DNA of 43,306 bases from an uncultured Lachnospiraceae bacterium. Lineage in GTDB: Bacteria; Bacillota; Clostridia; Lachnospirales; Lachnospiraceae. Of the stretch, positions 16,922 through 25,158 are shown one piece after another. The position numbers were made by a program, and so were the translations under genes. The stretch is from assembly GCA_900550285.1 (NCBI GenBank), contig URRW01000022.1:1-43306 (forward strand), read 5' to 3'. Every line of letters starts with the position of its first letter. Within the stretch, counting starts at the first letter, position 1. The notes beneath the pieces were generated by a model that did no database searches, was not told the origin of the DNA, and was given only the letters and a program-made list of their open reading frames with translations.

Positions 16922-17971
16922 TCACTCTGCGTCCCGGACCGCTTTTTCCCGCTTCGCGATCCTGCGGTCATGCTCTGCCATGAGGCGCACCAGCTCCTCG
17001 TAGGAGGTTTTCTGCGGATTCCAGCCGAGCACGGTCTTTGCCTTGGTCGGGTCGCCCCACAGATTGTCCACGTCCGTCGGGCGAAACCATGCGGGATTTA
17101 CGCATACGAGCAGCCTGCCCGTCTCTGCGTCATAGCCCTTTTCTTCCAGCCCTTCGCCCTCCCAGCGGATCGTAATGCCGTTTGCCGCAAAGGCTTTTTG
17201 TGTAAAATCGCGCACCGTATGCTGTTCTCCCGTGGCGATGACAAAATCCTCCGGAACCTCATGCTGCAAAATCATCCACATGCACTCCACATAGTCCTTT
17301 GCATAGCCCCAGTCCCGTTTGGAATCCATGTTGCCAAGCTCCAGATGATCCTGAAGCCCTTCCGCGATGCGCCCTGCCGCCAGCGTGATCTTCCTTGTGA
17401 CAAAATTTTCCCCGCGGCGCTCCGATTCATGGTTAAAAAGGATGCCGTTTACCGCAAACATCCCGTATGCCTCGCGGTATTCCTTCGTGATCCAAAAGCC
17501 GTACTGCTTCGCCACCGCATAGGGGCTGTAGGGATGAAAAGGCGTCGTCTCCTTCTGGGGAACCTCCTCTACCTTGCCGTAAAGCTCGGAGGTGGAAGCC
17601 TGATAGATCTTCGTCTTTTTGGTCAGCCCAAGGATCCGCACCGCTTCCAGGATCCGCAGGACGCCCAGAGCGTCCACATCCCCGGAATATTCCGGCACGT
17701 CGAAGGAAACCTGCACATGGGACTGCGCCGCCAGATTGTAGATCTCATCCGGCGCTACCAGTCCGATAATGCGGATCAAAGAGGAAGAATCGGAAAGATC
17801 GCCGTCGTGCAGCGTAATCGCATTTTTCGCGATCAGATGGTCGATCCGCCCCGTATTGGAAATCGAAGCCCGGCGGGTAATGCCGTGCACCTCGTAGCCC
17901 TTTTCCAAAAGAAACTCCGCCAGATAAGAGCCGTCCTGACCTGTAATGCCTGTAATAAGCGCTTTTTTCAT
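16922..17971 (-). CDS. gmd: GDP-mannose 4,6-dehydratase
   Basis: Gmd, 349 residues, NADP-dependent, converting GDP-D-mannose to GDP-4-keto-6-deoxy-D-mannose. The cofactor motif GITGQDGSYLAEFLLEKGY opens the protein, STSELYGKVEEVPQKETTPF carries the active-site Ser/Glu, and YSPYAVAKQYGFWITKEYREAYGMFA the catalytic Tyr/Lys. LGNMDSKRDWGYAKDYVECMW and the C-terminal RPTDVDNLWGDPTKAKTVLGW are diagnostic of Gmd. It is the first gene of a two-gene unit transcribed away from the AraC regulator at 18117, which makes that regulator a candidate controller. Confidence 0.96.
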   Translation of the reverse strand: MKKALITGITGQDGSYLAEFLLEKGYEVHGITRRASISNTGRIDHLIAKNAITLHDGDLSDSSSLIRIIGLVAPDEIYNLAAQSHVQVSFDVPEYSGDVDALGVLRILEAVRILGLTKKTKIYQASTSELYGKVEEVPQKETTPFHPYSPYAVAKQYGFWITKEYREAYGMFAVNGILFNHESERRGENFVTRKITLAAGRIAEGLQDHLELGNMDSKRDWGYAKDYVECMWMILQHEVPEDFVIATGEQHTVRDFTQKAFAANGITIRWEGEGLEEKGYDAETGRLLVCVNPAWFRPTDVDNLWGDPTKAKTVLGWNPQKTSYEELVRLMAEHDRRIAKREKAVRDAE

Positions 17972-18017
17972 ATCCTGATCTCCATTTCCGAAAATATCGT
18001 CTGTTTTATTTTCTATG

Positions 18018-18046
18018 ATTCTACCAAAAGCCTGCCTTGCTGATAA
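18018..18046 (-). promoter_or_regulatory. Predicted gmd-fcl promoter
   Basis: Minus strand -35 TTATCA (18041-18046), 17-bp spacer, -10 TAGAAT (18018-18023), about 45 bp upstream of the gmd ATG. The -35 is only a moderate match. Confidence 0.45.
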
Positions 18047-18086
18047 GTGTATATCTTGCAGTCTCCTAGCATTATCTTGACTTTTC

Positions 18087-18095
18087 TGCTATACT
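18087..18095 (+). promoter_or_regulatory. Extended -10 promoter of the AraC-family gene
   Basis: TGCTATACT (TG at 18087-18088, -10 at 18090-18095) without a good -35 box, 21 bp before the ATG. AGGAGGA follows at about 18104-18110. Confidence 0.5.
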
Positions 18096-18116
18096 GAAAA
18101 AAAAGGAGGACAAAGC

Positions 18117-18983
18117 ATGGACACATCCCTTTTTACCGGAAATCTGGTGGAATCACAGCGTATTTTATATACCCCTTCCGCCTTTGCAAAAACAAATCTC
18201 ATCCATCTGCAGGAGGCAGGGATCCTGCGGGCAAAAAAGCCCCACGAAAGCCGCCGGGAAAACCTTGCCTCCTATTTGTGCTTCATCGTGCTGGAAGGCT
18301 CCGGAAGCCTGGTCTATGAAGGCGCCAGCTATACCCTGCGCGCCGGGGACTGCGTTTTTTTAGACTGCAAAAAGCCTTACCGTCACTGCTGCTCAGACGA
18401 CCTCTGGACATTGAAATGGGCGCATTTTTACGGCCCGAACATGGGCGCCGTCTACGAAAAATACGTCCAGCGCGGCGGCTGCGCCTGCTTTCATCCCAAA
18501 AGCCTCGGCCCTTATGACAGGATCCTGTCCTGCCTTTACGATACCGCCGCCTCTTCCGACTATGTCCGGGATATGAAGATTTTTGAGCAGCTCGCCGCCC
18601 TGCTTTCGCAGCTCATGGAGGACAGCTGGAATCCGGCGCGCCGCCAGCCCCGTTCCCCGCAAAAATACGATCTGCAAAAGATCAAGGACTATCTTGACCT
18701 TCACTATACGGAGCAGCTGAAGCTGGATCAGCTGTCGGAGCGCTTTTTTATCAACAAATTTTATCTGACCCGGATCTTTAAGGAGCAGTTCGGCGTCCCG
18801 GTCAACGCCTATCTGCTCTCCCTGCGCATCACCCATGCCAAGCAGCTCCTGCGCTTTTCCAGCCTGTCCGTTGAAAAGATCGGGCTGGAATGCGGCATGA
18901 AGGACGCCAATTATTTTTCCCGGATGTTTAAAAAGATCGAGGGCGTATCCCCCGGCGAATACCGCAGACAGTGGCAGCCCTGA
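18117..18983 (+). CDS. AraC-family transcriptional regulator
   Basis: A 288-residue regulator with an N-terminal cupin-like ligand-binding domain (about residues 30-150, including GSGSLVYEGASYTLRAGDCVF) and a C-terminal pair of helix-turn-helix motifs (about 185-285). The second ends in the classic DANYFSRMFKKIEGVSPGEYRR. The cupin type often senses sugars, which would fit its divergent position next to gmd-fcl, but target and ligand are inference. AGGAGGA lies before the ATG. The gene converges with the Xaa-Pro peptidase gene, with 36 bp between the stops. Confidence 0.9.
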   Translation: MDTSLFTGNLVESQRILYTPSAFAKTNLIHLQEAGILRAKKPHESRRENLASYLCFIVLEGSGSLVYEGASYTLRAGDCVFLDCKKPYRHCCSDDLWTLKWAHFYGPNMGAVYEKYVQRGGCACFHPKSLGPYDRILSCLYDTAASSDYVRDMKIFEQLAALLSQLMEDSWNPARRQPRSPQKYDLQKIKDYLDLHYTEQLKLDQLSERFFINKFYLTRIFKEQFGVPVNAYLLSLRITHAKQLLRFSSLSVEKIGLECGMKDANYFSRMFKKIEGVSPGEYRRQWQP

Positions 18984-19019
18984 ACAGGATCACCTGTCCA
19001 AGGCTGCGCGCTTTCCTTT

Positions 19020-20819
19020 TTAAATCCTTCTTGTCGCCTCTTTGAGCCACTCTGCCTCTTCTTCTGTCAGATAAGGCGTCATCTTCTCCCTTACCTGCTC
19101 GTGGTAGCGGTTTAAGCGCTCGATGTCTTTGGGCTGCATGATGGAAGTATCGATGGCGTCCAGATCGATGGGCGCCCAGGTGAGCGTCTCAAAATCCATG
19201 AACTGGCCGTCGCCGTTTTTCTCGCAGTTTCTGGCAACCATCACGTTTTCAATACGGATGCCGTGGCTTCCTTCTATATAAACGCCCGGCTCGTTGGTCA
19301 CGTCCATACCTGCCTCGATCACCGCCTCCTTCTGGCCTTCCACATATCTCCAGCGGATGCCCTGCGGTCCCTCATGCACGTTTAAAATATAGCCGACGCC
19401 GTGCCCTGTGCCGCATTTATAGTCGATATTGCGGTCCCAGAGGGGCTGGCGCGCCAAAATGTCTAAGTTGCGTCCGGAGCAGCCGTATAAAAAGCGCGCG
19501 TCCGAAAGCTGCAGCATTCCCATCGTTACTGCGGTGTAATGCTCCTTGATCTCCTGCGAAACCGACCCCAATACGATCGTTCTTGTCACATCCGTCGTAC
19601 CGCCCAGATACTGTCCGCCGGAATCCACCAAAAGCATCCCTTCGGGCGCAAGCTCTGCATAGCTGTCCTCTGTCGCCTCGTAATGCATCATCGCCGCATT
19701 TGCGCCGTAAGCGCTGATCGTCGGGAAGGATAAGTCCAAATAGCCGTCGATCTGCGCCCGCAGGCCGTCCAGATACATGGCTGCCGAATATTCCGTCATC
19801 GGCAGCTTTCCGATATTTTTCTTCACCCAGTAAATGAATTTGCATACCGCCGCGCTGTCCTTTAAATATACCTCGCGCATGTGGGAAAGCTCCGTTTCGT
19901 TTTTGACCGCCTTTAACAGCTCCGTCGGATTGGGCGCGTCCACCGTTTCTGCCCTGCCGGACAGGATCTTATAAAAGGCGTAGCTTACGTTGCCCTCGTC
20001 GCACATTACCTTTTTTGGCAGCGGGCAGCTTTCCAGATATGCCGCCGTCTCTTCATAGGGATGCAGGCAGATCCCGTATTTTGCCGCATGGCTTCTCAGC
20101 GCATCCGTCACTTCGCCGTCCTGAATAAACAGATGGCATTCCCCGGCTGTCAGGTACGCATAGGAAAGCGCAACGGGATTGCACTCCACATCTGCGCCGC
20201 GGATGTTAAACAGCCACATCAGATCGTCCAGCTTACTTAAAAACAGTGCGCCGGCTTCCTTTTCTTCCATCCTTTTGCGCACATCCGCAAGCTTTTCTGC
20301 CACCGTGCGTCCAAAGATCGCCTCGTCCGGCACGATCACCGGATGGCACGGAAGCTGCGGGCGGTCCGCCCATACGCAGTCTGCCAGATCTTTGTCATAA
20401 ACGATCTTTACGCCCGACTCTGCCAGAAGCTTTTCCAGCTTCACGCCGAAACGGGTATCCACCACCCTGCCGTCAAAGCCCAGCGTCTGTCCTTTTTCCA
20501 TCTTTTCTTTTAAAAATTCTTCCTTGGTCGGGACGCCCTCTTCCAGCATCCGGTACAGCGTCACGCCTGTCCCTAAAAGCTCGCGCTCCGCCTGGATGAA
20601 ATATCTTCCGTCCGTCCACAGCCCGGCTTCCTTCTGCCCGACAATCAGCGTGCCGTTGGAACCGGAAAAGCCGCACAAATATTCCCTTACCTTAAAATAA
20701 TCGTCCACATACTCGGAATTGTGGAAATCCGCCGTCGGAACCATATACCAGTCCACGCCGTTTTGGCGCATCGTTTCTCTGAGCGCTGCAAGACGTGCAC
20801 AGATCTTATCGTTTCCCAT
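19020..20819 (-). CDS. Xaa-Pro aminopeptidase (M24B family)
   Basis: A 599-residue cytosolic metallopeptidase that removes an N-terminal residue preceding proline. Two creatinase-like N-terminal domains (about residues 1-310; GSNGTLIVGQKEAGLWTDGRY is typical) precede the pita-bread catalytic domain. Metal ligands are in LLVDSGGQYLGGTTDVTRT (two aspartates), GTGHGVGYILNVHEGP (histidine), NEPGVYIEG and GIRIENVMV (glutamates). The three-domain size is that of the long aminopeptidase P type found in many gut Clostridia and in eukaryotes. GGAGGAAGG precedes the ATG. It is monocistronic, with its own promoter at 20881-20909. Confidence 0.94.
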   Translation of the reverse strand: MGNDKICARLAALRETMRQNGVDWYMVPTADFHNSEYVDDYFKVREYLCGFSGSNGTLIVGQKEAGLWTDGRYFIQAERELLGTGVTLYRMLEEGVPTKEEFLKEKMEKGQTLGFDGRVVDTRFGVKLEKLLAESGVKIVYDKDLADCVWADRPQLPCHPVIVPDEAIFGRTVAEKLADVRKRMEEKEAGALFLSKLDDLMWLFNIRGADVECNPVALSYAYLTAGECHLFIQDGEVTDALRSHAAKYGICLHPYEETAAYLESCPLPKKVMCDEGNVSYAFYKILSGRAETVDAPNPTELLKAVKNETELSHMREVYLKDSAAVCKFIYWVKKNIGKLPMTEYSAAMYLDGLRAQIDGYLDLSFPTISAYGANAAMMHYEATEDSYAELAPEGMLLVDSGGQYLGGTTDVTRTIVLGSVSQEIKEHYTAVTMGMLQLSDARFLYGCSGRNLDILARQPLWDRNIDYKCGTGHGVGYILNVHEGPQGIRWRYVEGQKEAVIEAGMDVTNEPGVYIEGSHGIRIENVMVARNCEKNGDGQFMDFETLTWAPIDLDAIDTSIMQPKDIERLNRYHEQVREKMTPYLTEEEAEWLKEATRRI

Positions 20820-20880
20820 GATCCTTCCTCCCTGTATTTAACGTCAGGATGCCCCTTTTGGGACATGCCTATTATCTCCC

Positions 20881-20909
20881 ATAATACCCACTTCAAAAAT
20901 CCTTGTCAA
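20881..20909 (-). promoter_or_regulatory. Promoter of the Xaa-Pro aminopeptidase gene
   Basis: Minus strand -35 TTGACA (20904-20909, perfect), 17-bp spacer, -10 TATTAT (20881-20886). It is back to back with the deoC promoter, the two -35 boxes being only two bases apart. Confidence 0.75.
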
Positions 20910-20911
20910 GC

Positions 20912-20940
20912 TTGCCTTTTTTTGCCCCATCCGTTACAAT
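20912..20940 (+). promoter_or_regulatory. Promoter of deoC
   Basis: -35 TTGCCT (20912-20917), 17-bp spacer, -10 TACAAT (20935-20940). The leader contains a small CGCCG/CGGCG hairpin around 20970 and AAAGGAAGG before the ATG at 21005. Confidence 0.65.
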
Positions 20941-21004
20941 GAAACCATATTATCGTCCGCCTGCACGCCGGTAAACGGCGGCATTTGAGAAAGGAAGGTT
21001 CATT

Positions 21005-21667
21005 ATGACAAATCAGGAAATATTAGCATGTATCGACCATACCCAGTTAAAACCCTATGCTGTCTGGGAGGACATCCGCACGCTCTGTGAGGAGGCGGTG
21101 GAATTTCACACCGCTTCCGTGTGCATCCCCCCCGCCTACATCGCCCGCGCCCACGAGGCATTCCCTGCGTTGAACATCTGCACGGTCGTAGGCTTCCCCT
21201 TAGGCTACAGCGCAACCTCTGCAAAGGAGGAGGAAATCCGGCAGGCGCTTTTGGACGGTGCAAACGAGATCGACATGGTCGTTAATATCAGCGACGTCAA
21301 AAACCATCGCTACGAGCAGGTCGAGGAAGAGATCCGCACCCTCAAAAAATGCTGCGGCAGCCATATTTTAAAGGTTATCGTGGAAACCTGCTATCTGACG
21401 GAGGAAGAAAAAATCGCCATGTGCCGCGCGGTCACAAAGGCGGGCGCCGATTATATCAAAACCTCCACAGGCTTTGGAACCGGCGGGGCAACGCTCGAGG
21501 ACGTCCGTCTTTTTAAGGCAAACATCGGTCCTGACGTAAAGATCAAGGCTGCCGGCGGCGTGCGCACCCGCAGGGATCTGGAAGCATTTTTAGCGGAGGG
21601 CTGCTCCCGCATCGGCACATCTTCCGCCGTTTCCCTTTTAAAGGGCGAAGCTGCCGCTGATTATTAA
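21005..21667 (+). CDS. deoC: Deoxyribose-phosphate aldolase
   Basis: DeoC, 220 residues, cleaves 2-deoxyribose-5-phosphate to acetaldehyde and glyceraldehyde-3-phosphate during deoxynucleoside breakdown. It is a TIM-barrel class I aldolase: Schiff-base lysine K152 in YIKTSTGFGTGGAT, conserved D90 in GANEIDMVVN, and the second catalytic lysine in KIKAAGGVRTRRD (about 180). Other hallmarks are DHTQLKP at the N-terminus and the C-terminal RIGTSSAV. The length is normal. It is a lone gene, with no deoxynucleoside phosphorylase or kinase next to it. Confidence 0.96.
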   Translation: MTNQEILACIDHTQLKPYAVWEDIRTLCEEAVEFHTASVCIPPAYIARAHEAFPALNICTVVGFPLGYSATSAKEEEIRQALLDGANEIDMVVNISDVKNHRYEQVEEEIRTLKKCCGSHILKVIVETCYLTEEEKIAMCRAVTKAGADYIKTSTGFGTGGATLEDVRLFKANIGPDVKIKAAGGVRTRRDLEAFLAEGCSRIGTSSAVSLLKGEAAADY

Positions 21668-21721
21668 AAAAGCTGATATGTAACAAAATTATGAATATAT
21701 TCTAAATTTTTGTATTTTTTC

Positions 21722-21751
21722 TTGTACATAAGTTCCATATTATGCTATAAT
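21722..21751 (+). promoter_or_regulatory. Promoter of the citrate synthase gene
   Basis: -35 TTGTAC (21722-21727), 18-bp spacer, perfect -10 TATAAT (21746-21751) with an extended TGC just before it. The start would be near 21758, leaving a leader of about 200 nt. Confidence 0.75.
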
Positions 21752-21757
21752 TATTTT

Positions 21758-21959
21758 CAGTTTTAGCGAATTCCATTGATAAAGTCAAGGCATTTCATTT
21801 CGAATTCGCTCCCCTTTACGATCAACCCCCGGCTTTTTTGCCGGGTCTGCACATTGGCGCATATCCGGCCACCATCCATTTTCATTCAGCTTCATATGGG
21901 ATCATGGAACTGCCGAAAGCGCCAAAGGTGCACATTTTTCAAAGAAAGGCGGTATTTTT
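21758..21959 (+). promoter_or_regulatory. Structured 5' leader of citrate synthase, type unknown
   Basis: A leader of about 200 nt without a convincing reading frame but with three helices. Helix 1: AGCGAATTC (21765-21773) with GAATTCGCT (21802-21810), nine perfect pairs. Helix 2: CCCGGC/GCCGGG around a T6 loop (21828-21845). Helix 3: TGCAC plus TTGGCGC (21848-21860) with GCGCCAA plus GTGCA (21919-21932), twelve pairs with a 1x2 internal loop, enclosing 58 nt. Helix 3 ends about 13 nt before the weak AAAGG ribosome binding site. I do not recognise a riboswitch class. No U-tract follows a helix, so control, if any, would act on translation or stability. Confidence 0.55.
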
Positions 21960-23342
21960 ATGGAACTCCATTCTTCCACTGCTACCACTAATTTTTCGGA
22001 TATTACCCCTGAGATCCTGCATCTTTCCAGACTGAGCGAACAGGCGGGCACGATCTCTTCTGATCTTTATACGAAATACGACGTCAAACGCGGCCTGCGC
22101 GACCTAAACGGCAAGGGCGTTCTGGCGGGGCTTACCAATATTTCCGATGTCCGCGCCACAAAAATGGTAGACGGCAAGGCGGTTCCCGACCACGGAAAGC
22201 TCTTTTACCGCGGCTACAACGTGGAGGATCTTGTACAGGGCTTCCATGACGACGACCGGTTCGGCTTCGACGAGGTTACTTATCTGCTCCTGTTTGACAA
22301 GCTTCCCACCAAAGAAGAGCTGGCGTCCTTTTCCGCCCTTCTGGCTTCCTACAGAAGCCTTCCCACGAGCTTTGTCCGGGACATCATCATGAAAGCGCCC
22401 AGCAAGGATATGATGAACACGCTGGCGCGCTCCGTCCTTACCCTTTATTCCTATGACGACAGGGCGGACGATGTTTCCCTGCCCAACGTCCTGCGCCAGT
22501 GCCTGCAGCTGATCAGCATGTGCCCGATGCTTTCCATTTACGGCTATCAGGCATACAGCCATTATCACGACGGCAACAGCTTATACATCCACCAGCCCTC
22601 CCAGACGCTTTCCATGGCGGAGAATATCCTCCATATCCTGCGTCCGGACAGCAAATACACCCCTCTGGAGGCAAAGATTTTAGACATCGCCCTGATCCTC
22701 CATATGGAACACGGCGGCGGCAATAACTCCTCCTTTACCACGAGGGTCGTAACCTCTTCCCTCTCCGACACCTATTCCGTCATCGCAGCGGCGATCGGCT
22801 CCTTAAAGGGTCCCCGCCACGGCGGCGCAAATATCAAGGTTGTCCAGATGTTTGAAGAAATGAAAGAGGAAGTCCGCGACTGGAAGGATGACGAGGAGAT
22901 CAGCCGTTACTTAAACCGCCTGCTCAACAAGGACGCCTTCGACCATGCCGGCCTGATCTACGGCGTCGGCCATGCGGTCTATTCCAAATCCGATCCGCGT
23001 GCGGTCATTTTCAAAGGCTTTGTGGAAAAGCTCTCCGAGGAAAAAGGGCTTCATGACGAATTTGAGCTTTACAACAGCGTGGAACGCCTCGCCCCTCAGG
23101 TTATCTCCGGCGAACGCCAGATGTACAAAGGCGTCAGCGTCAACGTGGATTTCTATTCCGGCTTCGTTTACAAGATGCTCGGGCTTCCGATCGAGCTTTA
23201 TACCCCGATCTTTGCGATCGCCCGCATGGTCGGCTGGAGTGCCCACCGGATGGAAGAGCTTGCCACCAACGGAAAGATCATCCGTCCCGCATACAAGACG
23301 CTCTGCGTTGACCGGGATTATGTGGATCTGGAAAAAAGATAA
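21960..23342 (+). CDS. Citrate synthase
   Basis: A 460-residue citrate synthase making citrate from acetyl-CoA and oxaloacetate. Catalytic residues are H251 in HMEHGGGNNSSF, H338 in GVGHAVYSKSDPR and D397 in VNVDFYSG. SAHRMEE supplies a substrate-binding arginine, and GPRHGGAN is the usual substrate loop. It has a longer N-terminus (about 50 residues before the core) than the E. coli enzyme, as in many Clostridia. In an anaerobe it likely feeds the oxidative branch to glutamate. It is monocistronic, between its own promoter with a long leader and a strong terminator. The product could be 2-methylcitrate-active, but no propionate genes are nearby. Confidence 0.95.
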   Translation: MELHSSTATTNFSDITPEILHLSRLSEQAGTISSDLYTKYDVKRGLRDLNGKGVLAGLTNISDVRATKMVDGKAVPDHGKLFYRGYNVEDLVQGFHDDDRFGFDEVTYLLLFDKLPTKEELASFSALLASYRSLPTSFVRDIIMKAPSKDMMNTLARSVLTLYSYDDRADDVSLPNVLRQCLQLISMCPMLSIYGYQAYSHYHDGNSLYIHQPSQTLSMAENILHILRPDSKYTPLEAKILDIALILHMEHGGGNNSSFTTRVVTSSLSDTYSVIAAAIGSLKGPRHGGANIKVVQMFEEMKEEVRDWKDDEEISRYLNRLLNKDAFDHAGLIYGVGHAVYSKSDPRAVIFKGFVEKLSEEKGLHDEFELYNSVERLAPQVISGERQMYKGVSVNVDFYSGFVYKMLGLPIELYTPIFAIARMVGWSAHRMEELATNGKIIRPAYKTLCVDRDYVDLEKR

Positions 23343-23354
23343 AAACAAATGCAG

Positions 23355-23402
23355 ACAGGCTGGTATACACCGGGAATCTTCCCGGCATACCAGCCTGTTT
23401 TA
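23355..23402 (+). terminator. Intrinsic terminator after citrate synthase
   Basis: Strong two-part hairpin: ACAGGCTGGTAT (23355-23366) with ATACCAGCCTGT (23387-23398), inside which CCGGG pairs with CCCGG, followed by TTTTAT. Just downstream (23403-23434) are four loose tandem 8-mers of the form CGTTCTGT, of no clear function. Confidence 0.88.
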
Positions 23403-23473
23403 TCGTTCTGTCGTTCTGTCCTTCTGTCTCTTTGTCTGATGAAGGACAGCCTGCCCTTATTCCGGAGAGGATT

Positions 23474-24958
23474 TTAGCTTAAAAATTCCTTTACCGCTTC
23501 CTCCATCCCGTCCTTTTCACAAACAAAATCATGCCGTACCGGCGCATCTGCAAGCTTTGCTACCGCCTCTGGCACATCCGTTTTGCTGATCCGGGACAGC
23601 TGCCCTGCCAGCCAAAAATCATCCCCCTCTGCCTGTTCGGGACAGACTGCCCCCATCACGGTCTTTGTAAACTTATAGGGGCTTGCCGTGGACGCGATCA
23701 GCGTCTTTGCCGGATCGCCGCTTTCTGTCTGATACTTCTCACACACCGCAGCCGCCACCGCCGTGTGCGGATCGAGCACATAGCCGGTGTCCTCATATAC
23801 CCGCCTGATCTTATCTTTACATTCTTCCTCCGACGCAAAGCCGCCTGCAAAGCTGCCAAGCCGTTTTCTCATCTGCCCGGAGATCTCATATCTGCCTTTC
23901 CCCGAAAGCGCCTCCATCAGCTCCCGGCAGCATTCCGCATCATTGCCTGCGATCTGATAGATCAGCCGTTCCAGATTGCTGGACACCAAAATATCCATGG
24001 ACGGGGAAGCGGTCAGGACAAATTCCCGGTTTCGATCATACACGCCCGTCCGGAAAAAATCATACAACACCTTATTTTCATTGGAAGCACAGATCAGCTT
24101 CCCGATCGGCGCGCCCATCTGCTTTGCATAAAACGCCGCCAGGATATTGCCGAAATTGCCCGTGGGAACCACCACGTTTACCGTCTCCGTTTCTCCGATC
24201 CGCCCTTCCTTGAAAAGCTGCGCGCAGGCATACACATAATAGACGATCTGGGGTACAAGCCGCCCGATATTGATGGAGTTGGCGGAAGAAAACTGAAAGC
24301 CGCGCTCTGCCATCCACTCTGCCAGCTCCCGGTCCCTAAACAGCTTTTTCACGCCCGTCTGCGCATCGTCAAAATTGCCGTGAATACCGATCACCCGCGT
24401 ATTTTTGCCTTCCTGCGTCACCATCTGCTTCTCCTGAATGGGGCTGACGCCGTTTTTGGGATAAAAGACGATGATCCTCGTGCCGGGCACATCCGCAAAG
24501 CCTGCCAGCGCCGCCTTCCCCGTATCGCCGGAGGTTGCCGTCAGGATCACGATTTCATTTTTCACACCGTTTTTTTTCGCCGCCGCCGTCATCAGGTGCG
24601 GCAGGATGGAAAGCGCCATATCCTTAAAGGCGATGGTCGGACCGTGGAACAGCTCCAGATAAAAATTCCCTTCCACTTCCGCAAGCGGCGCAACCGCCTC
24701 CGTATCAAACTTTGCGTCATACGCCCTTGCGATGCAGTCCCTTAATTCTTCCTCCGAAAAATCCGTCAGAAGAAGCTTCATTACCTCATATGCCGTCTCC
24801 CGGTAATCCATCTGCGCAAATTCTGCCATCGTCCGGTCAAGCGCCGGAAGCTTCTCCGGCACAAACAGCCCGCCGTCTGCCGCCAGCCCCTCCAGGATCG
24901 CCCTGGATGCCGTTGCCTTTTCCCCATTGCCGCGCGTACTCTTATATAAAAGCTCCAT
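23474..24958 (-). CDS. thrC: Threonine synthase
   Basis: ThrC, 494 residues, a PLP enzyme converting O-phosphohomoserine to threonine. The N-terminus LYKSTRGN matches the fungal/bacterial long-form ThrC (yeast-like class), and the PLP lysine is in FHGPTIAFKDMALS (about residue 109). TATSGDTGKAALAGF and VPTGNFGNILAAFYAKQMG are the phosphate-binding loops. I place the start at 24958 (GAGG six bases upstream) rather than the in-frame codon at 24970. It stands alone with its own promoter and converges with citrate synthase. No other threonine-pathway gene is visible. Confidence 0.95.
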   Translation of the reverse strand: MELLYKSTRGNGEKATASRAILEGLAADGGLFVPEKLPALDRTMAEFAQMDYRETAYEVMKLLLTDFSEEELRDCIARAYDAKFDTEAVAPLAEVEGNFYLELFHGPTIAFKDMALSILPHLMTAAAKKNGVKNEIVILTATSGDTGKAALAGFADVPGTRIIVFYPKNGVSPIQEKQMVTQEGKNTRVIGIHGNFDDAQTGVKKLFRDRELAEWMAERGFQFSSANSINIGRLVPQIVYYVYACAQLFKEGRIGETETVNVVVPTGNFGNILAAFYAKQMGAPIGKLICASNENKVLYDFFRTGVYDRNREFVLTASPSMDILVSSNLERLIYQIAGNDAECCRELMEALSGKGRYEISGQMRKRLGSFAGGFASEEECKDKIRRVYEDTGYVLDPHTAVAAAVCEKYQTESGDPAKTLIASTASPYKFTKTVMGAVCPEQAEGDDFWLAGQLSRISKTDVPEAVAKLADAPVRHDFVCEKDGMEEAVKEFLS

Positions 24959-25038
24959 ACTCCACCTCATTTTCCGGCAAGCGCCGTCGTTTTTGATTGC
25001 TGCTTACAGGTAAACCGGCAAACAGTAACTTTTCGCTC

Positions 25039-25067
25039 ATTCTATCACACCGAACGCCTTTACACAA
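25039..25067 (-). promoter_or_regulatory. Predicted thrC promoter
   Basis: Minus strand -35 TTGTGT (25062-25067), 17-bp spacer, -10 TAGAAT (25039-25044) preceded by TGA (extended -10). About 80 bp upstream of the thrC ATG. Confidence 0.6.
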
Positions 25068-25158
25068 TAGCCTCAGCCATTTTTTGTCTTTCTCGCAGAA
25101 ACTTATGACCGCCCTGCACAAACAAACCAGCGCACGCCAAGCTTTTCAGGATCCTGCC

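Noticed and set aside
18984..19019. Small ACAGG/CCTGT hairpin between araC-type and Xaa-Pro peptidase genes
   Set aside because: Only a five-pair stem with a distant T-run; too weak to call a terminator.
21776..22035. Two short open frames before citrate synthase
   Set aside because: No ribosome binding site, no similarity, and they overlap the structured leader and the true start of citrate synthase.
23403..23434. Tandem CGTTCTGT-like 8-mers
   Set aside because: Only about four imperfect units with no spacers or dyad; too short for a CRISPR array or a meaningful satellite.
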